Origin: Methylomonas methanica
Lineage (GTDB): Bacteria > Pseudomonadota > Gammaproteobacteria > Methylococcales > Methylomonadaceae
DNA: 64,000 nucleotides
Reading direction: 5' to 3'
Assembly: GCA_001644045.1 (NCBI GenBank)
Contig: LUUF01000052.1
Coordinates: forward strand, 37,791-101,790
The position numbers and the translations under genes are program-made. The notes under the pieces were generated by a model. That model was not told the DNA's origin. It saw nothing but the letters and a program-made list of their open reading frames with translations, and did no database searches. Positions 45,295 through 55,094 of this stretch are shown in pieces. Positions within the stretch are counted from its first letter, which is position 1. The number at the start of each line of letters is the position of its first letter.

Positions 45295-46515
45295 ATGTGT
45301 GCTCAGTCAGTCAAGGATAAGCCGATCAAGGTGCTTTGGCTGACATCAAGTTATCCTCGCAACGAAGATGACAGCGCTTCGGTATTCTTGCGCTATTTAG
45401 CGGAAGCACTGGCAAACCAGAAAGTTAGTCTTCATATCCTCTCACCGGATCATCCGGAAGTCTTAGCCACTATGCAACCTGACGGTATAGTCTGCCGCCA
45501 TTTTCGCTATTTTTGGCCGCGTAAGCTGCAAATGTTAGCCTACGGTTCGGGGATTTTACCCAACTTGCGCGCCGCGCCATGGTTGCTATTTCAGGTACCT
45601 TTTTTCATCCTGTCCATGTTTATTACTGCGGCCTGGATTATGGTTGTCCAACGGCCGTCGTTGATACACGCCCACTGGATTTTTCCGCAAGGCACGGTAG
45701 CGGTATTGCTAGGCAAGCTGTTCAGAGTCCCGGTGTTGGTTACCGCCCATGGCGGTGATGCCTTTGCGTTGCGAGGTAGTCTTTTAGGGGCTATCAAACG
45801 CTGGACCATAAAGCATTGCGCGGCTTGGACCAGTAACACCAATGCCACTGCTGATGCCGTAGGCCCGGATTTGCCTAAGCCGCATATCATTCCCATGGGC
45901 ATTGATTATCGAAAGTTTGCCGCGGGAAACGCCCAAAACTTGTTTCACCCCAACGAGCCAGGAAAATTCATTCTGTTATACGTAGGGCGGTTGGTCGAAA
46001 AAAAAGGCGTCTCGGATCTGCTGCAGGCATTCGCCAAATTGCCTGAAGAATTACGCAGCCAGGTGGTGTGTTGGATCATCGGCGATGGCGCGGAGCGCGG
46101 TCGGCTGAAGATCTTGGCGAAAGAATTGCAAATCGCCGACAAAGTTATTTTTCACGGCAAGTTACCCAATGGTAGCTTGCCGGACTACTATGCGGCAGCC
46201 GATCTATTTATCGCGCCGTCCATCACCGATTCTAGGGGAGATACCGAAGGGCAGGGTGTAATTCTGTTGGAAGCGATGGCCAGCGGAAAGGCGGTAATAA
46301 GCACCTTCACCGGCGGTATCGCAGAGGTCATTGAGCATAAAAAAATCGGCTACTTAGTCGAGCCAAATAATCCGCAGCAGCTTGCGGATTCGATTGCTGA
46401 GTTAATTTTGGATGAAAGGCTGCGACAGCGTTTGGCAGAAGCCGGTCAGCTGGTTGCGCAGACGTATGATTGGCAGTTGATAAGCAAAAAATTTGAAAGC
46501 TTATATCGACAATGA
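45295..46515 (+). CDS. Glycosyltransferase family 4
   Basis: This 406-residue protein has the two Rossmann-like halves of the GT-B fold. LYVGRLVEKKGV and EAMASGKAVI with a following GGIAEV stretch are typical GT4 motifs. A hydrophobic patch near residues 90-115 may contact the membrane. It begins 26 bases after oadB but belongs functionally with the polysaccharide genes that follow on the other strand. Its sugar and acceptor are unknown. Confidence 0.87.
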   Translation: MCAQSVKDKPIKVLWLTSSYPRNEDDSASVFLRYLAEALANQKVSLHILSPDHPEVLATMQPDGIVCRHFRYFWPRKLQMLAYGSGILPNLRAAPWLLFQVPFFILSMFITAAWIMVVQRPSLIHAHWIFPQGTVAVLLGKLFRVPVLVTAHGGDAFALRGSLLGAIKRWTIKHCAAWTSNTNATADAVGPDLPKPHIIPMGIDYRKFAAGNAQNLFHPNEPGKFILLYVGRLVEKKGVSDLLQAFAKLPEELRSQVVCWIIGDGAERGRLKILAKELQIADKVIFHGKLPNGSLPDYYAAADLFIAPSITDSRGDTEGQGVILLEAMASGKAVISTFTGGIAEVIEHKKIGYLVEPNNPQQLADSIAELILDERLRQRLAEAGQLVAQTYDWQLISKKFESLYRQ

Positions 46516-46553
46516 TTGTTGTCGATGCGGTTCAAAATGGCTTGCTGCCCAAT

Positions 46554-47678
46554 TTAGCCTGTGCACAAAAATGTATGGGCAATTTTCAAACTATTGGCTA
46601 CAACCTGATGCATATCGTAGTAAATATATTGTCCACAACGGCCTATAAAAGTGATGTTTGGCAGTTTTTCAGCTTCAGTACGATAACGGCGGTATAAGTT
46701 TTGCGGTGCACCATCCACCGTCTTGACTGGGTAGTAGCGCTCAAATTCGTTTTCTTCATAACTGCACGGTATTTCTTTAGTCAATAGGGCGGTGTTGGCA
46801 CCCAAATCGCAGCCCGGATAGAGTCTCCAGTCGGTTTGGCGGGTATAAATGCCCTCATCGGTAAAGTTGATGGTTGGTACCGGTTGTTGGTGGATGCTCA
46901 CGGTTTCGTGGACAAATTTTATTGATCGGTAGGGCAGCGCGCCAAATTGCTGGTCAAAATACACATCAATCGGCATCGAATTAAAGACATGGTAAAAATC
47001 GGCTTCCATGCTCTTATCAAACTCGCAACCTAGCCTGACTTCAATATCCGGATGATCCAGCAGATTGCTAAACAAGCCCAAATAGCCATGCTTAGGTAAT
47101 GCTTGGATTTTGTCATTGAAGTAATTGCAATTGTCGTCGTAACGGACCGGCAGGCGCTTTAAAACATCTGCCGGTAATTTCGCCAGGTCTATACCCCACA
47201 TCTTTCGGGTATATCGGCCAAAAAACAATTGTGATAACTCCGGACCATACAGTGATTCTGCTACTTGTAGCGCGTTGGTAGGATTGTCGTGATGACAGCG
47301 GATCGTTTCCAGAAACGCTTTTACAGCGGTTTCGTCTGTTAGTTGTTGCCGATAAATACGATTGAGAGTTAGCCGGTTAATGGGCAGAGGCACATACCCG
47401 GTGTTTTCTACCCAGGCTTCTACCCGATGGGTATACGGTAACCAGTCCGTAAAGCGTGACAGATAGTCGAAAATCCCTTGGTCATTGGTATGGAAAATAT
47501 GCGGGCCGTAGCGGTGGATGCGTAGTCTTAACTTGTCATCGATTGGATCATAAGCATTTCCGGCAATATGTTCGCGACGGTCAATCACAAGTACCTGATA
47601 ACCACCACTATCTGCGAGTTCACGGGCGATGGTTGCTCCGGCAAAGCCTGCCCCCACGACTAAAATGTGTTTTTTCAT
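46554..47678 (-). CDS. glf: UDP-galactopyranose mutase
   Basis: This 374-residue flavoenzyme has the N-terminal FAD-binding motif GAGFAGAT and conserved pieces such as GPHIFHT. It converts UDP-galactopyranose to UDP-galactofuranose, the donor for galactofuranose residues in surface glycans. Its start overlaps the stop of the upstream glycosyltransferase. Its presence suggests the polymer contains galactofuranose. Confidence 0.93.
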   Translation of the reverse strand: MKKHILVVGAGFAGATIARELADSGGYQVLVIDRREHIAGNAYDPIDDKLRLRIHRYGPHIFHTNDQGIFDYLSRFTDWLPYTHRVEAWVENTGYVPLPINRLTLNRIYRQQLTDETAVKAFLETIRCHHDNPTNALQVAESLYGPELSQLFFGRYTRKMWGIDLAKLPADVLKRLPVRYDDNCNYFNDKIQALPKHGYLGLFSNLLDHPDIEVRLGCEFDKSMEADFYHVFNSMPIDVYFDQQFGALPYRSIKFVHETVSIHQQPVPTINFTDEGIYTRQTDWRLYPGCDLGANTALLTKEIPCSYEENEFERYYPVKTVDGAPQNLYRRYRTEAEKLPNITFIGRCGQYIYYDMHQVVANSLKIAHTFLCTG

Positions 47679-48775
47679 ATTTGCATCCAGGCGGCTAAAC
47701 GCGCCGCTTGATCAGCCCATGTAGGAATAGCGATGTCGATAACACAAGACTCGCGTAATAGCGTGGTCATTTTTCGTTGCATGTCAATCGAATCGTCCGG
47801 CTCATACAAGCATTGCGGATAATCTTTAAGTGTTTGTGCCAGCGCACCGAGCCTTGGCGCTAAAACAGGCGTTTTACACGCCAGTATTTCGTAGGTTTTT
47901 TGCGGAAAAGCGTATCGTCCAAAATCGCTATCCCGTAGACAAATCATGGCCAAATCGAGAGCGTTATAAAAGGTATTAATTTGTCGATGCGGTAATAAAC
48001 CTAAGTAGCGAATGCGAGGATGATCGGGAATCGGGCAGTTATCGTCAGTCGGTCCCGCTAACACCAAATGCAACGAACTATCCGTATCGGCTAATTGCAA
48101 AAAACTGGCGTAGAGCAAATCAACGCCTCGATTTTTGTCTAACGATCCTGCCAGGCCAATTAGTTTTGCATGTGCCGGTAAGTTTAGTTGCTGCCTGCAA
48201 AAGTCTTTATCCTCAGGCAAGAAATCATTACCACCGATCGTGCTTTCCAGGGTGATGACGTTACGATGGTTATAGTGCTGCCGAATATAATCTGCGAGAG
48301 GCTCACTGACGCAACTGATTCCGACAGCTTTTTTTATGGCTATACGGTATAAGGGCAATAGACCGGGTAATTTTGCTAGGCCGAAACTCTCATAATTGTC
48401 GTAAAGATCGAGATAATAGGGGATATTAAATAACTTCGCGAATAGCGCTGTTATCACGGCATGCACACAGTCCGAGCTGCCCAATAAAATATCGGGCTTA
48501 CAGCTTTTGATTAGTGAAAATGTTTTTTTGAAATACTTTAGTAGGCCAGGGATTATAAAAAAGCCAACATCAAAGCCATACCATTCCAATGAACTCGTAT
48601 TATTTTGAATGTGTATAAAATGACCAGGGTTGCAGCGATGGTAGCCAAGGCAAATTCCTCGTACATTATGCCCTTTTAATGCCAATTGATATGGTAGTTC
48701 ATAAAGCCGGGCATAACGGTCGTCGATGACGTCCTTTTGCATGTAGTGGCGTTTGCATAGGAAAAAAATATTCAT
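47675..48775 (-). CDS. Glycosyltransferase, GT-B fold (GT4-like)
   Basis: This 366-residue protein has GT-B features: an N-terminal acceptor half and a C-terminal donor half with IGLAGSLDKNRGVD and an EILACKTPVLAPRLG stretch. The product specificity is unclear. It is directly coupled to glf, so transfer of galactofuranose is possible. It is on the minus strand with the rest of the locus. Confidence 0.82.
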   Translation of the reverse strand: MNIFFLCKRHYMQKDVIDDRYARLYELPYQLALKGHNVRGICLGYHRCNPGHFIHIQNNTSSLEWYGFDVGFFIIPGLLKYFKKTFSLIKSCKPDILLGSSDCVHAVITALFAKLFNIPYYLDLYDNYESFGLAKLPGLLPLYRIAIKKAVGISCVSEPLADYIRQHYNHRNVITLESTIGGNDFLPEDKDFCRQQLNLPAHAKLIGLAGSLDKNRGVDLLYASFLQLADTDSSLHLVLAGPTDDNCPIPDHPRIRYLGLLPHRQINTFYNALDLAMICLRDSDFGRYAFPQKTYEILACKTPVLAPRLGALAQTLKDYPQCLYEPDDSIDMQRKMTTLLRESCVIDIAIPTWADQAARLAAWMQI

Positions 48776-48854
48776 TTAGACTGGGCTTTCATGAATTTTT
48801 CACCCTTTTGCAAAAGAATTGAGAGAGGCTGTTGCCCAATGAAGTGTGACAAAA

Positions 48855-49298
48855 CTATTGCCGATATTTTGAACAGTAAGTGATGGTATTTTGCATTATT
48901 TCCAATACAGATCGAGTTGCCTTAATAACATCGGCAAACAAGCTTTTCGCTTCTTCTAATACATATTCATGCACAATATCGTTCCAGAGTTCCTTAATTT
49001 CTCGAAGTTTGTCTGTGGATTCGATTAAGCCTCTTTTTTCGGCATTATTCACGACATCAATCAACGTTCCCTGGTTCTCAAACTCAACATCGTCTATCGA
49101 ACGAAAGACTTTTCGTATTAAATAGTCAATGCTTCTAGCAGAGCGTGAGCACAGCGTTTCCAGGGCATCCATTTCCTCCGGTGAATATTTTCCTCCTGAT
49201 GGGATATACTGACAAATTAGATAAGATCTTTCGAGCCAGGAAAATTGATTCTCTAGCGCTTGTATGTTTTTCAGCAAGATACTTTTACTATGGCTCAT
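48855..49298 (-). CDS. HEPN-domain protein (putative toxin partner)
   Basis: This 147-residue all-helical protein resembles HepT/HEPN proteins encoded with minimal nucleotidyltransferases. The motif region reads LWNDIVHEY: N106 and H110 are kept, but the arginine usually five residues before the His is W105. If the Arg is essential for RNase action, this copy may be inactive or act differently. The start overlaps the nucleotidyltransferase by four bases (ATGA). Confidence 0.75.
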   Translation of the reverse strand: MSHSKSILLKNIQALENQFSWLERSYLICQYIPSGGKYSPEEMDALETLCSRSARSIDYLIRKVFRSIDDVEFENQGTLIDVVNNAEKRGLIESTDKLREIKELWNDIVHEYVLEEAKSLFADVIKATRSVLEIMQNTITYCSKYRQ

Positions 49299-49579
49299 AG
49301 TTCAATTGCTTGTTCACGTACTTTTGCCAGGAACGGGCTGTTCATTTTCCCATCATCAATTAAAATATCCATTTTTTGTTCACCAAAATTTTGATAAAAA
49401 GCCATTCGTAATTTTCGAACATCAGATTTGCTAACTTTTGAGCTGGTAATTAATAAGTCAATATCATCACCTTTTTTGGTGTCGTCAAGTCTGGACCCGA
49501 AAAGGAAAATCTTAGCCGACGTATCGATGTGGGCTAGGCTGAGTTTTAATGTATTAATTTTCTCTTGAGTTAAGCGCAT
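49295..49579 (-). CDS. Minimal nucleotidyltransferase (MntA-like, putative antitoxin)
   Basis: This 94-residue protein has the GS...DxD motif: G28-S29 followed by D39 and D41 in GDDIDLL. In HEPN/MNT modules the nucleotidyltransferase modifies and silences the HEPN toxin. The two genes form an overlapping pair inside the polysaccharide locus, between glycosyltransferase genes. Confidence 0.82.
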   Translation of the reverse strand: MRLTQEKINTLKLSLAHIDTSAKIFLFGSRLDDTKKGDDIDLLITSSKVSKSDVRKLRMAFYQNFGEQKMDILIDDGKMNSPFLAKVREQAIEL

Positions 49580-49581
49580 AT

Positions 49582-50949
49582 TTAATCTTTATTAAAACTA
49601 ATCGTTTTTTTAAATTGCCTGCGAAGCGTTAGCCAATGCGATGGTGTCACAGTCAAGGAGGCAAGTAAAGCAATCAAACGGATAGCAAAATCATGGATCA
49701 AATCCAGTTTCGACTTGTTAATAAGGTCGCCATTTTTGTACCCAAAAACTTTCGCAGAAAATATTGCTGATTTTAGTTTATATTTTTTTCCTATAATTAC
49801 AGTCGAGCAGTTTTTGTTTTTGACCAAGTAAGCGGCTGGAATATCAATAAAGCGTAAGTAATTTGACAAATATTCCGGTAAGTAAAAAGTGGTGTTGGGT
49901 TTTGATTGAAGAATAGTTTGCATCAATATAAATGCTTCGCCTGGACTTTCGCCTATATCGAGCAATATTTCGTCAGAACTCGCTAAAAATTCCACGTTGA
50001 CTTTAACTGTAGCTGAGCTAAGGCCGCTTAAGTCACGTTTGCCCATTTTTCCGAATAACGCATCGTTCCGTGCCCACAAATAGGTATTATATAAATCCTG
50101 ATAACAATGCCATTTATGAAAATAAATATTATAGTTTAGGTAAAAAAGATAAATAAGGCTCGCAAAATTTCTACCCTTTCTAGAGGAATAAACAGCCAAT
50201 AACGCCAGACGGTTACGCTTACGATAATATTCACGCCAGGGAATTATCGGTTTAGTAGCGCTATATTGATGACGAATTACTGAAGCAGGCACTCCCCATA
50301 GAGACCATCCAGCTCGCTTCGTCCGCAATCCCCATTCGACGTCATCATAAAAAATAAAGAAATCACCAAAAACACCTACTTGTTCCAGGCAACTGCGCTT
50401 AATCAAAATCGAGCAAGCGGCGAGATAATCGACCTCGAATGCCGGCTCGGTGGGTGGCAAGCGTTGCTGGCCGGAAAAGCATTGTTGCAATCCGCCTAGC
50501 CAAGGTGTCAATCGCGCACCAATTTCCTGAATAGTATCGGGTTTGTTATATAAACAAATTTGCGAGCCTGCAGCTCCGGCATTTGGATTAGTATCCAGGT
50601 TATCCAATAAAGGAGCCAATGCATTGGATTCAACTACAATATCGTTGTCCAACAACCAAATGAATTCGCATTTTTTGCACTGCAATGCTGCTTGCATTCC
50701 CGCAGAAAAACCGCCAGCCCCACCTAGGTTTTCTCCAGTTTGCAAAATGGTTACGTTGGGAAAATTCCGCTGTACAAAATCGACACTTCCGTCTGTAGAG
50801 GCATTATCAACCAGCAATAACTCACCGCCATAATTAGCCAATTCTGCAAGAACGGATGAAATACACGCTTGCAAGTAGGCTTTGCCGTTCCAGTTGACCA
50901 CAATCGCAATGATATAGGCGTCCGACAATAGGGAGGTGGGCGCAGACAT
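49582..50949 (-). CDS. Glycosyltransferase family 2
   Basis: This 455-residue protein has an N-terminal GT2 domain (VVNWNGK, DNASTDGS, LLDNDIVV) covering about the first 250 residues. Its C-terminal part ends in basic residues. The rhamnosyltransferase-like subgroup is possible. ATG 50949 is taken as the start because it begins close to the conserved domain and lies 7 bases after the upstream stop; 50991 would cause overlap. Confidence 0.85.
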   Translation of the reverse strand: MSAPTSLLSDAYIIAIVVNWNGKAYLQACISSVLAELANYGGELLLVDNASTDGSVDFVQRNFPNVTILQTGENLGGAGGFSAGMQAALQCKKCEFIWLLDNDIVVESNALAPLLDNLDTNPNAGAAGSQICLYNKPDTIQEIGARLTPWLGGLQQCFSGQQRLPPTEPAFEVDYLAACSILIKRSCLEQVGVFGDFFIFYDDVEWGLRTKRAGWSLWGVPASVIRHQYSATKPIIPWREYYRKRNRLALLAVYSSRKGRNFASLIYLFYLNYNIYFHKWHCYQDLYNTYLWARNDALFGKMGKRDLSGLSSATVKVNVEFLASSDEILLDIGESPGEAFILMQTILQSKPNTTFYLPEYLSNYLRFIDIPAAYLVKNKNCSTVIIGKKYKLKSAIFSAKVFGYKNGDLINKSKLDLIHDFAIRLIALLASLTVTPSHWLTLRRQFKKTISFNKD

Positions 50950-50956
50950 TGTTAAT

Positions 50957-52939
50957 CTAGGGCGAAAAGCGCTGCAATTTGCGCTTTGCAAACAATAAGC
51001 TAAAAATAATTATCTTTACTCCGGGAGATGACAACGCTGCTGAACCCTCCAGCCAGTAACATCCTGACGGAGGAGAAATAGGTAAGCCTAGTTCATACCC
51101 GATTAACTTCAGTAAATTCTGAATACTGATAGGGTTAGCCATTGCTAGATTATCTTGATGTTCGTGCAATTGATCAAGCACTAGGGGAATCCAGTTAATG
51201 GTTTCGGCATCTTCCTTCGAGGGACGGTCAAGAAAATTAACAGCATTACGCAAGATCGCGCTATCCAATACCGGATTGTAATTTGTCCAAAGACCAGCCT
51301 GAACCGAATCTTTAGCAAACTCGATACATAGTCTATGCAGTTGCTCAGTGTATGCAACCAATTTATCATTGGTAGGTGTTGCTTTATAGAATGGCTCAAT
51401 ACCTTTCTCAGTTCCTCGATAACCTACTACAGTAGCGTGAGTCGCAGGAGTGAATACATGCTCGATCAAAAGACGGCGTGGACTGAATAAAGGATATTTA
51501 CGGGATAAATAAGCTTTGTGCCAACCTGCTTCCGATTCAGATAAATGATCATAAGCAAGTTCAAAATACAATCCCTTGGGTTGGCATGACCATCCGAAGC
51601 TATGCAAGATAGTTTTCAAGGCCTGCTGACAATTCAGTCTCCAACCAATATCGACGATTGCCCATGAGGTGTCATCATTGAGTTTTTCTTGTTCAAAATA
51701 GCTCGCTAGGACAGTGCGAGCAGCTTCGGCCTTTTGCTCAATAATTTGCTTGACAGCCGGCGTATTGAATAAAAATTCTTTAAATTTCTCTAATTCATCG
51801 TCATTGAGCTGTTTTTTGTAACTTGATTCCAAAAAACCGGCTTCTGTTAGCGAGCCGCTTAAATCAGCTGGAGTAAGATCTAGGCGGCTTAAAATATCTC
51901 GAATTGCAGTGGAACTGCCAGGAATAGTTAACCAATGCAAATTATTTCGTGTACATTTTATTACGGATGGCAAAAACCAAGCTTGTCTTGACCCATGTAA
52001 GTATCGACATTCCGGTGCTTGGGTGCTTAGCTTTAATTGCTGAGCAATATTGTATAAAACCTGCCCATCTCGAGAAACAAAATATAGCCGTTGTATTCCT
52101 TCTGCTTGGGCCGTGCGTAATACCCAGGCTGTGAAAGAAGTTAATAGAGGGGTAATTACGGCTGTAATCAGGGACAATCTATTCTGTTCCAATTGACTGT
52201 TTTCAATATCGCTCAATCGGGTAAGTCGGGTATGAGCTACCAATTTTGATATATCCAATGAATTCTTGGTCTTGGCAAGAATTCTTCGTTCGTGATGTGA
52301 CAAATGTATTTCTTGAAAAGGTTGTGTTGCTATACCCATTTTGCGGGGAACATTCACATCAGAATGAGGATTGTCGCCGCAATGAACTAGCTCAGTTTTA
52401 TTAAGACCTTCGGTTGTAAGGACATGAGTAAAAAGTGTGCCATGATGTTTAGTGATGCCTAATTCACCAGAAACATAAATGTTATCTTCATCATTGGCAA
52501 TTTCAAAATCGATTAAGCATTGCTTGATGAATATGGACGGCAAATACATGTCTGAAATAAAGATTATTCTGTAACCTTGTTCGCGTAGAGTATGTATTTT
52601 ATGTTTTATAGGAAGAACAGGGCGAAGAGATTCTTTCTCAAGCTGCATTTCCATATGCATGGCTTTTTCAGTATCTATTAGGCATGGCAATAGATATTGA
52701 AACTGGCGGTAAATATCGGCTAATTGAATATCTTCATGTAAGTGCCTTAGTTGGCGTCTAGCCATATGTTCAGCACGTTGCCGCAATGAAGAAACTTTTT
52801 GGATTGTGTCAGTATTAAATTTAATAGGTGAGTATTCTGATAATAATATACATGACAAGTCAAAAAATAAATCGGTTGGATAAGTGTAAACTCGAGTTAT
52901 ACAGGTATCAAAGACGTCAAAAGAATATGCTTTTATCAT
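50957..52939 (-). CDS. Large HAD-family protein of a polysaccharide locus
   Basis: This 660-residue protein has an N-terminal HAD domain (about 1-215): FDVFDT, FISDMYLPS, GITKHHG and CGDNPHSDV correspond to motifs I-IV. The remaining 440 residues are a conserved-looking region I do not recognise, without membrane helices. Similar proteins occur in capsule and O-antigen loci. The HAD part may dephosphorylate a sugar phosphate. The overall activity is unknown. Confidence 0.72.
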   Translation of the reverse strand: MIKAYSFDVFDTCITRVYTYPTDLFFDLSCILLSEYSPIKFNTDTIQKVSSLRQRAEHMARRQLRHLHEDIQLADIYRQFQYLLPCLIDTEKAMHMEMQLEKESLRPVLPIKHKIHTLREQGYRIIFISDMYLPSIFIKQCLIDFEIANDEDNIYVSGELGITKHHGTLFTHVLTTEGLNKTELVHCGDNPHSDVNVPRKMGIATQPFQEIHLSHHERRILAKTKNSLDISKLVAHTRLTRLSDIENSQLEQNRLSLITAVITPLLTSFTAWVLRTAQAEGIQRLYFVSRDGQVLYNIAQQLKLSTQAPECRYLHGSRQAWFLPSVIKCTRNNLHWLTIPGSSTAIRDILSRLDLTPADLSGSLTEAGFLESSYKKQLNDDELEKFKEFLFNTPAVKQIIEQKAEAARTVLASYFEQEKLNDDTSWAIVDIGWRLNCQQALKTILHSFGWSCQPKGLYFELAYDHLSESEAGWHKAYLSRKYPLFSPRRLLIEHVFTPATHATVVGYRGTEKGIEPFYKATPTNDKLVAYTEQLHRLCIEFAKDSVQAGLWTNYNPVLDSAILRNAVNFLDRPSKEDAETINWIPLVLDQLHEHQDNLAMANPISIQNLLKLIGYELGLPISPPSGCYWLEGSAALSSPGVKIIIFSLLFAKRKLQRFSP

Positions 52940-54175
52940 TTATTTATAATCGCCATTCAACGCGTTTTGATAAACTCGCATATGCGCAGCTAAAAATATT
53001 TCTTTGGTAAATTTCTCTTTGACTTTATCAATACCCGCAATTCGCCATTCATTTAAAATATCCGGACGCTTGATGACGTAATTCAAACCATCGACTAAAC
53101 CTTGTACGTCCCCAGTTTTTGCCAACCAACCGGTTTTACCATGTTCAATAATCTCAGGGACACCTCCCGTGGCAAAGGCGATTGCAGGTGTACCGCATGC
53201 CATGGTTTCAATTGCAACGGTTGGCAAATTGTCGGCTAATGTAGGGAAGAGGAATACGTCAGCTGCTGCATAGTATTGTGCCAAAAGCTGGTCATTATAA
53301 ATATATCCAGTATTATAAAAATTCAATCCTTTAAAAAGTATTAAATGGCTTTGTTCTAATTTTCCAATGGCCAAAATAAAAGGTGATAGATTTATTTTTC
53401 TTAGTGCTTCAACAGCAAGAAGAGAACCTTTTCTAACTTCTGACAAGCTGGTTGCTGTTAATAAAACAATAAATCGATCCTGGGGCAGGCCAAGGATGGA
53501 TCTGAGTATTTTGCGATCTAATGGTTTATAGATGTTTGTATCTACATAATTAGGTATTACAATAGGAGCAATTTTGAAATCGATAACCCTCATTGCCTCT
53601 TCGGCTAACCATTTCGATGGGGAGATAGGTATAATAGGCGATTTTTGTAATAATCGCCGTTTATACTGCTGCATATAGCCTGTTAAATCAATTGATGTCC
53701 CTAAAGGCAATAAATCTAATTGTGGACAATTATTGCAATGAGCATAGTGAGCTTTACAATCCATGGGGTATATACAGCCACCTGTAAATGGTGAACAATC
53801 ATGGAATGTCCATATAATAGGTTTGCGTTTTACAAGCCAGGAAAGAGCCAAAGGAGAAAATGTAAATGATATATCATGAAAATGATAAAGATCATATTCG
53901 ACAGTTTTGCGATTCATATGAATCAAAAACTCGGGCGTTAGAAAGTCAGGAAGCCCAATAAACCTAGATATAATTGAACAAGCGCCTTGAATTAAGGATA
54001 ACCATTGACCGCCATGAAGCTTATAGGTATACCAATCAGAATTAATGCCGGGTCGGCCAGCCCAGTGATGCGCTACGTATTTAGGGTTGTTGTTTAATAA
54101 TCGAACTAAGCCAGATGCTAGGCGGCTGCCTCCTCCTCCTGTTGCATCGGATTTGCTAACAATTGCGATATTCAT
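52940..54175 (-). CDS. Glycosyltransferase family 4
   Basis: This 411-residue GT-B enzyme begins with VSKSDATGGGGSRLA and carries the GT4 donor motif ETMACGTPAIAF followed by GGVPEII. Several cysteine-rich pieces (CSPFTGGC) in the N-terminal half are seen in the WcaL-like subgroup. The donor and acceptor are unknown. It stands tightly between a GT2 and the HAD gene. Confidence 0.88.
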   Translation of the reverse strand: MNIAIVSKSDATGGGGSRLASGLVRLLNNNPKYVAHHWAGRPGINSDWYTYKLHGGQWLSLIQGACSIISRFIGLPDFLTPEFLIHMNRKTVEYDLYHFHDISFTFSPLALSWLVKRKPIIWTFHDCSPFTGGCIYPMDCKAHYAHCNNCPQLDLLPLGTSIDLTGYMQQYKRRLLQKSPIIPISPSKWLAEEAMRVIDFKIAPIVIPNYVDTNIYKPLDRKILRSILGLPQDRFIVLLTATSLSEVRKGSLLAVEALRKINLSPFILAIGKLEQSHLILFKGLNFYNTGYIYNDQLLAQYYAAADVFLFPTLADNLPTVAIETMACGTPAIAFATGGVPEIIEHGKTGWLAKTGDVQGLVDGLNYVIKRPDILNEWRIAGIDKVKEKFTKEIFLAAHMRVYQNALNGDYK

Positions 54176-54182
54176 ATTTTCA

Positions 54183-55094
54183 TCATTTAAATGAATAGCT
54201 TAGTATTTTATAATAACTGATGAGTTTTTTATATAAAGCAAATCCGATATTTTTTGAGATATATATAAAGCTTCCTCGCCTAATTACTCTTTCAAGTTGG
54301 TTAATCTCGTTCGCAATATTTGCTGCAAAGCCAAGTCCGATAGCATTGTTATTTAAATCTTGCCTAAAAAGCTCGTTTCTGAGTATTGTGCAATATTTTG
54401 AATGTATGTTATTTACGTTGCTCTGATTGTATGAGCTGCCATTCGATTGATTGCGTCGATGACAATTAGCAAGGTATTCCGGGACAAATCCTATTTCAAA
54501 TGCTCTCAAAAAACGAATGTTAAACTCCCAGTCACCAACAACTGGATAATCTTCACGATATAAGCCGATGGTTTTTAATGCATCACGGCAATAAACAAAT
54601 GATAAATTCGCTATGTAATTTCTTTTAGTTAACTCGAATAAACTTACATACTCCAAGCCGGGCGCAAAGGGGTATGAGCAAATTGTAACTATGTTATTTT
54701 TTAAAAAGAATTCTTCTATCACTGAGGTTTTTGTGATGACACCTTTACAGGTTTTATTGCAAGGCTCTTCTAAAAAGCCAATGGTTTTTTTTAAAAAATC
54801 AGGGTGCCATGTGTCGTCGTCATCGATAAATGAAATATATTTGCTTTTTGAGTGATTTATAGCAATATTTGAGCAAGTCTCCATTCCTAATGAGTTTTCA
54901 TTATGAATAACAAGAGTATCTATTTTATTCTTAATTGCTAAATCGGAAATTTTATCAACGTGCTGCCTTTCACCGCCATCATTAACAATAATCCACTGTA
55001 CATCTTTATATATCTGGTTTTCAATGCTGCGTAGAGTTCTACGTAAAGTAATTGGACGATCTTTGGTCCTGGTGATAATAGCGACACTTTTCAT
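54183..55094 (-). CDS. Glycosyltransferase family 2
   Basis: This 303-residue enzyme has the GT-A motif set TRTKDRP, VNDGG and SFIDDDDTW (the metal-binding DxD). It overlaps the next gene upstream by four bases. The AT content is high. It probably adds one sugar to the repeat unit; the specificity cannot be told from sequence. Confidence 0.88.
   Translation of the reverse strand: MKSVAIITRTKDRPITLRRTLRSIENQIYKDVQWIIVNDGGERQHVDKISDLAIKNKIDTLVIHNENSLGMETCSNIAINHSKSKYISFIDDDDTWHPDFLKKTIGFLEEPCNKTCKGVITKTSVIEEFFLKNNIVTICSYPFAPGLEYVSLFELTKRNYIANLSFVYCRDALKTIGLYREDYPVVGDWEFNIRFLRAFEIGFVPEYLANCHRRNQSNGSSYNQSNVNNIHSKYCTILRNELFRQDLNNNAIGLGFAANIANEINQLERVIRRGSFIYISKNIGFALYKKLISYYKILSYSFK

Noticed and set aside
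46516..46697. Short plus-strand frame following the GT4 gene
   Set aside because: It is antisense to the 3' end of glf, which is clearly coding.
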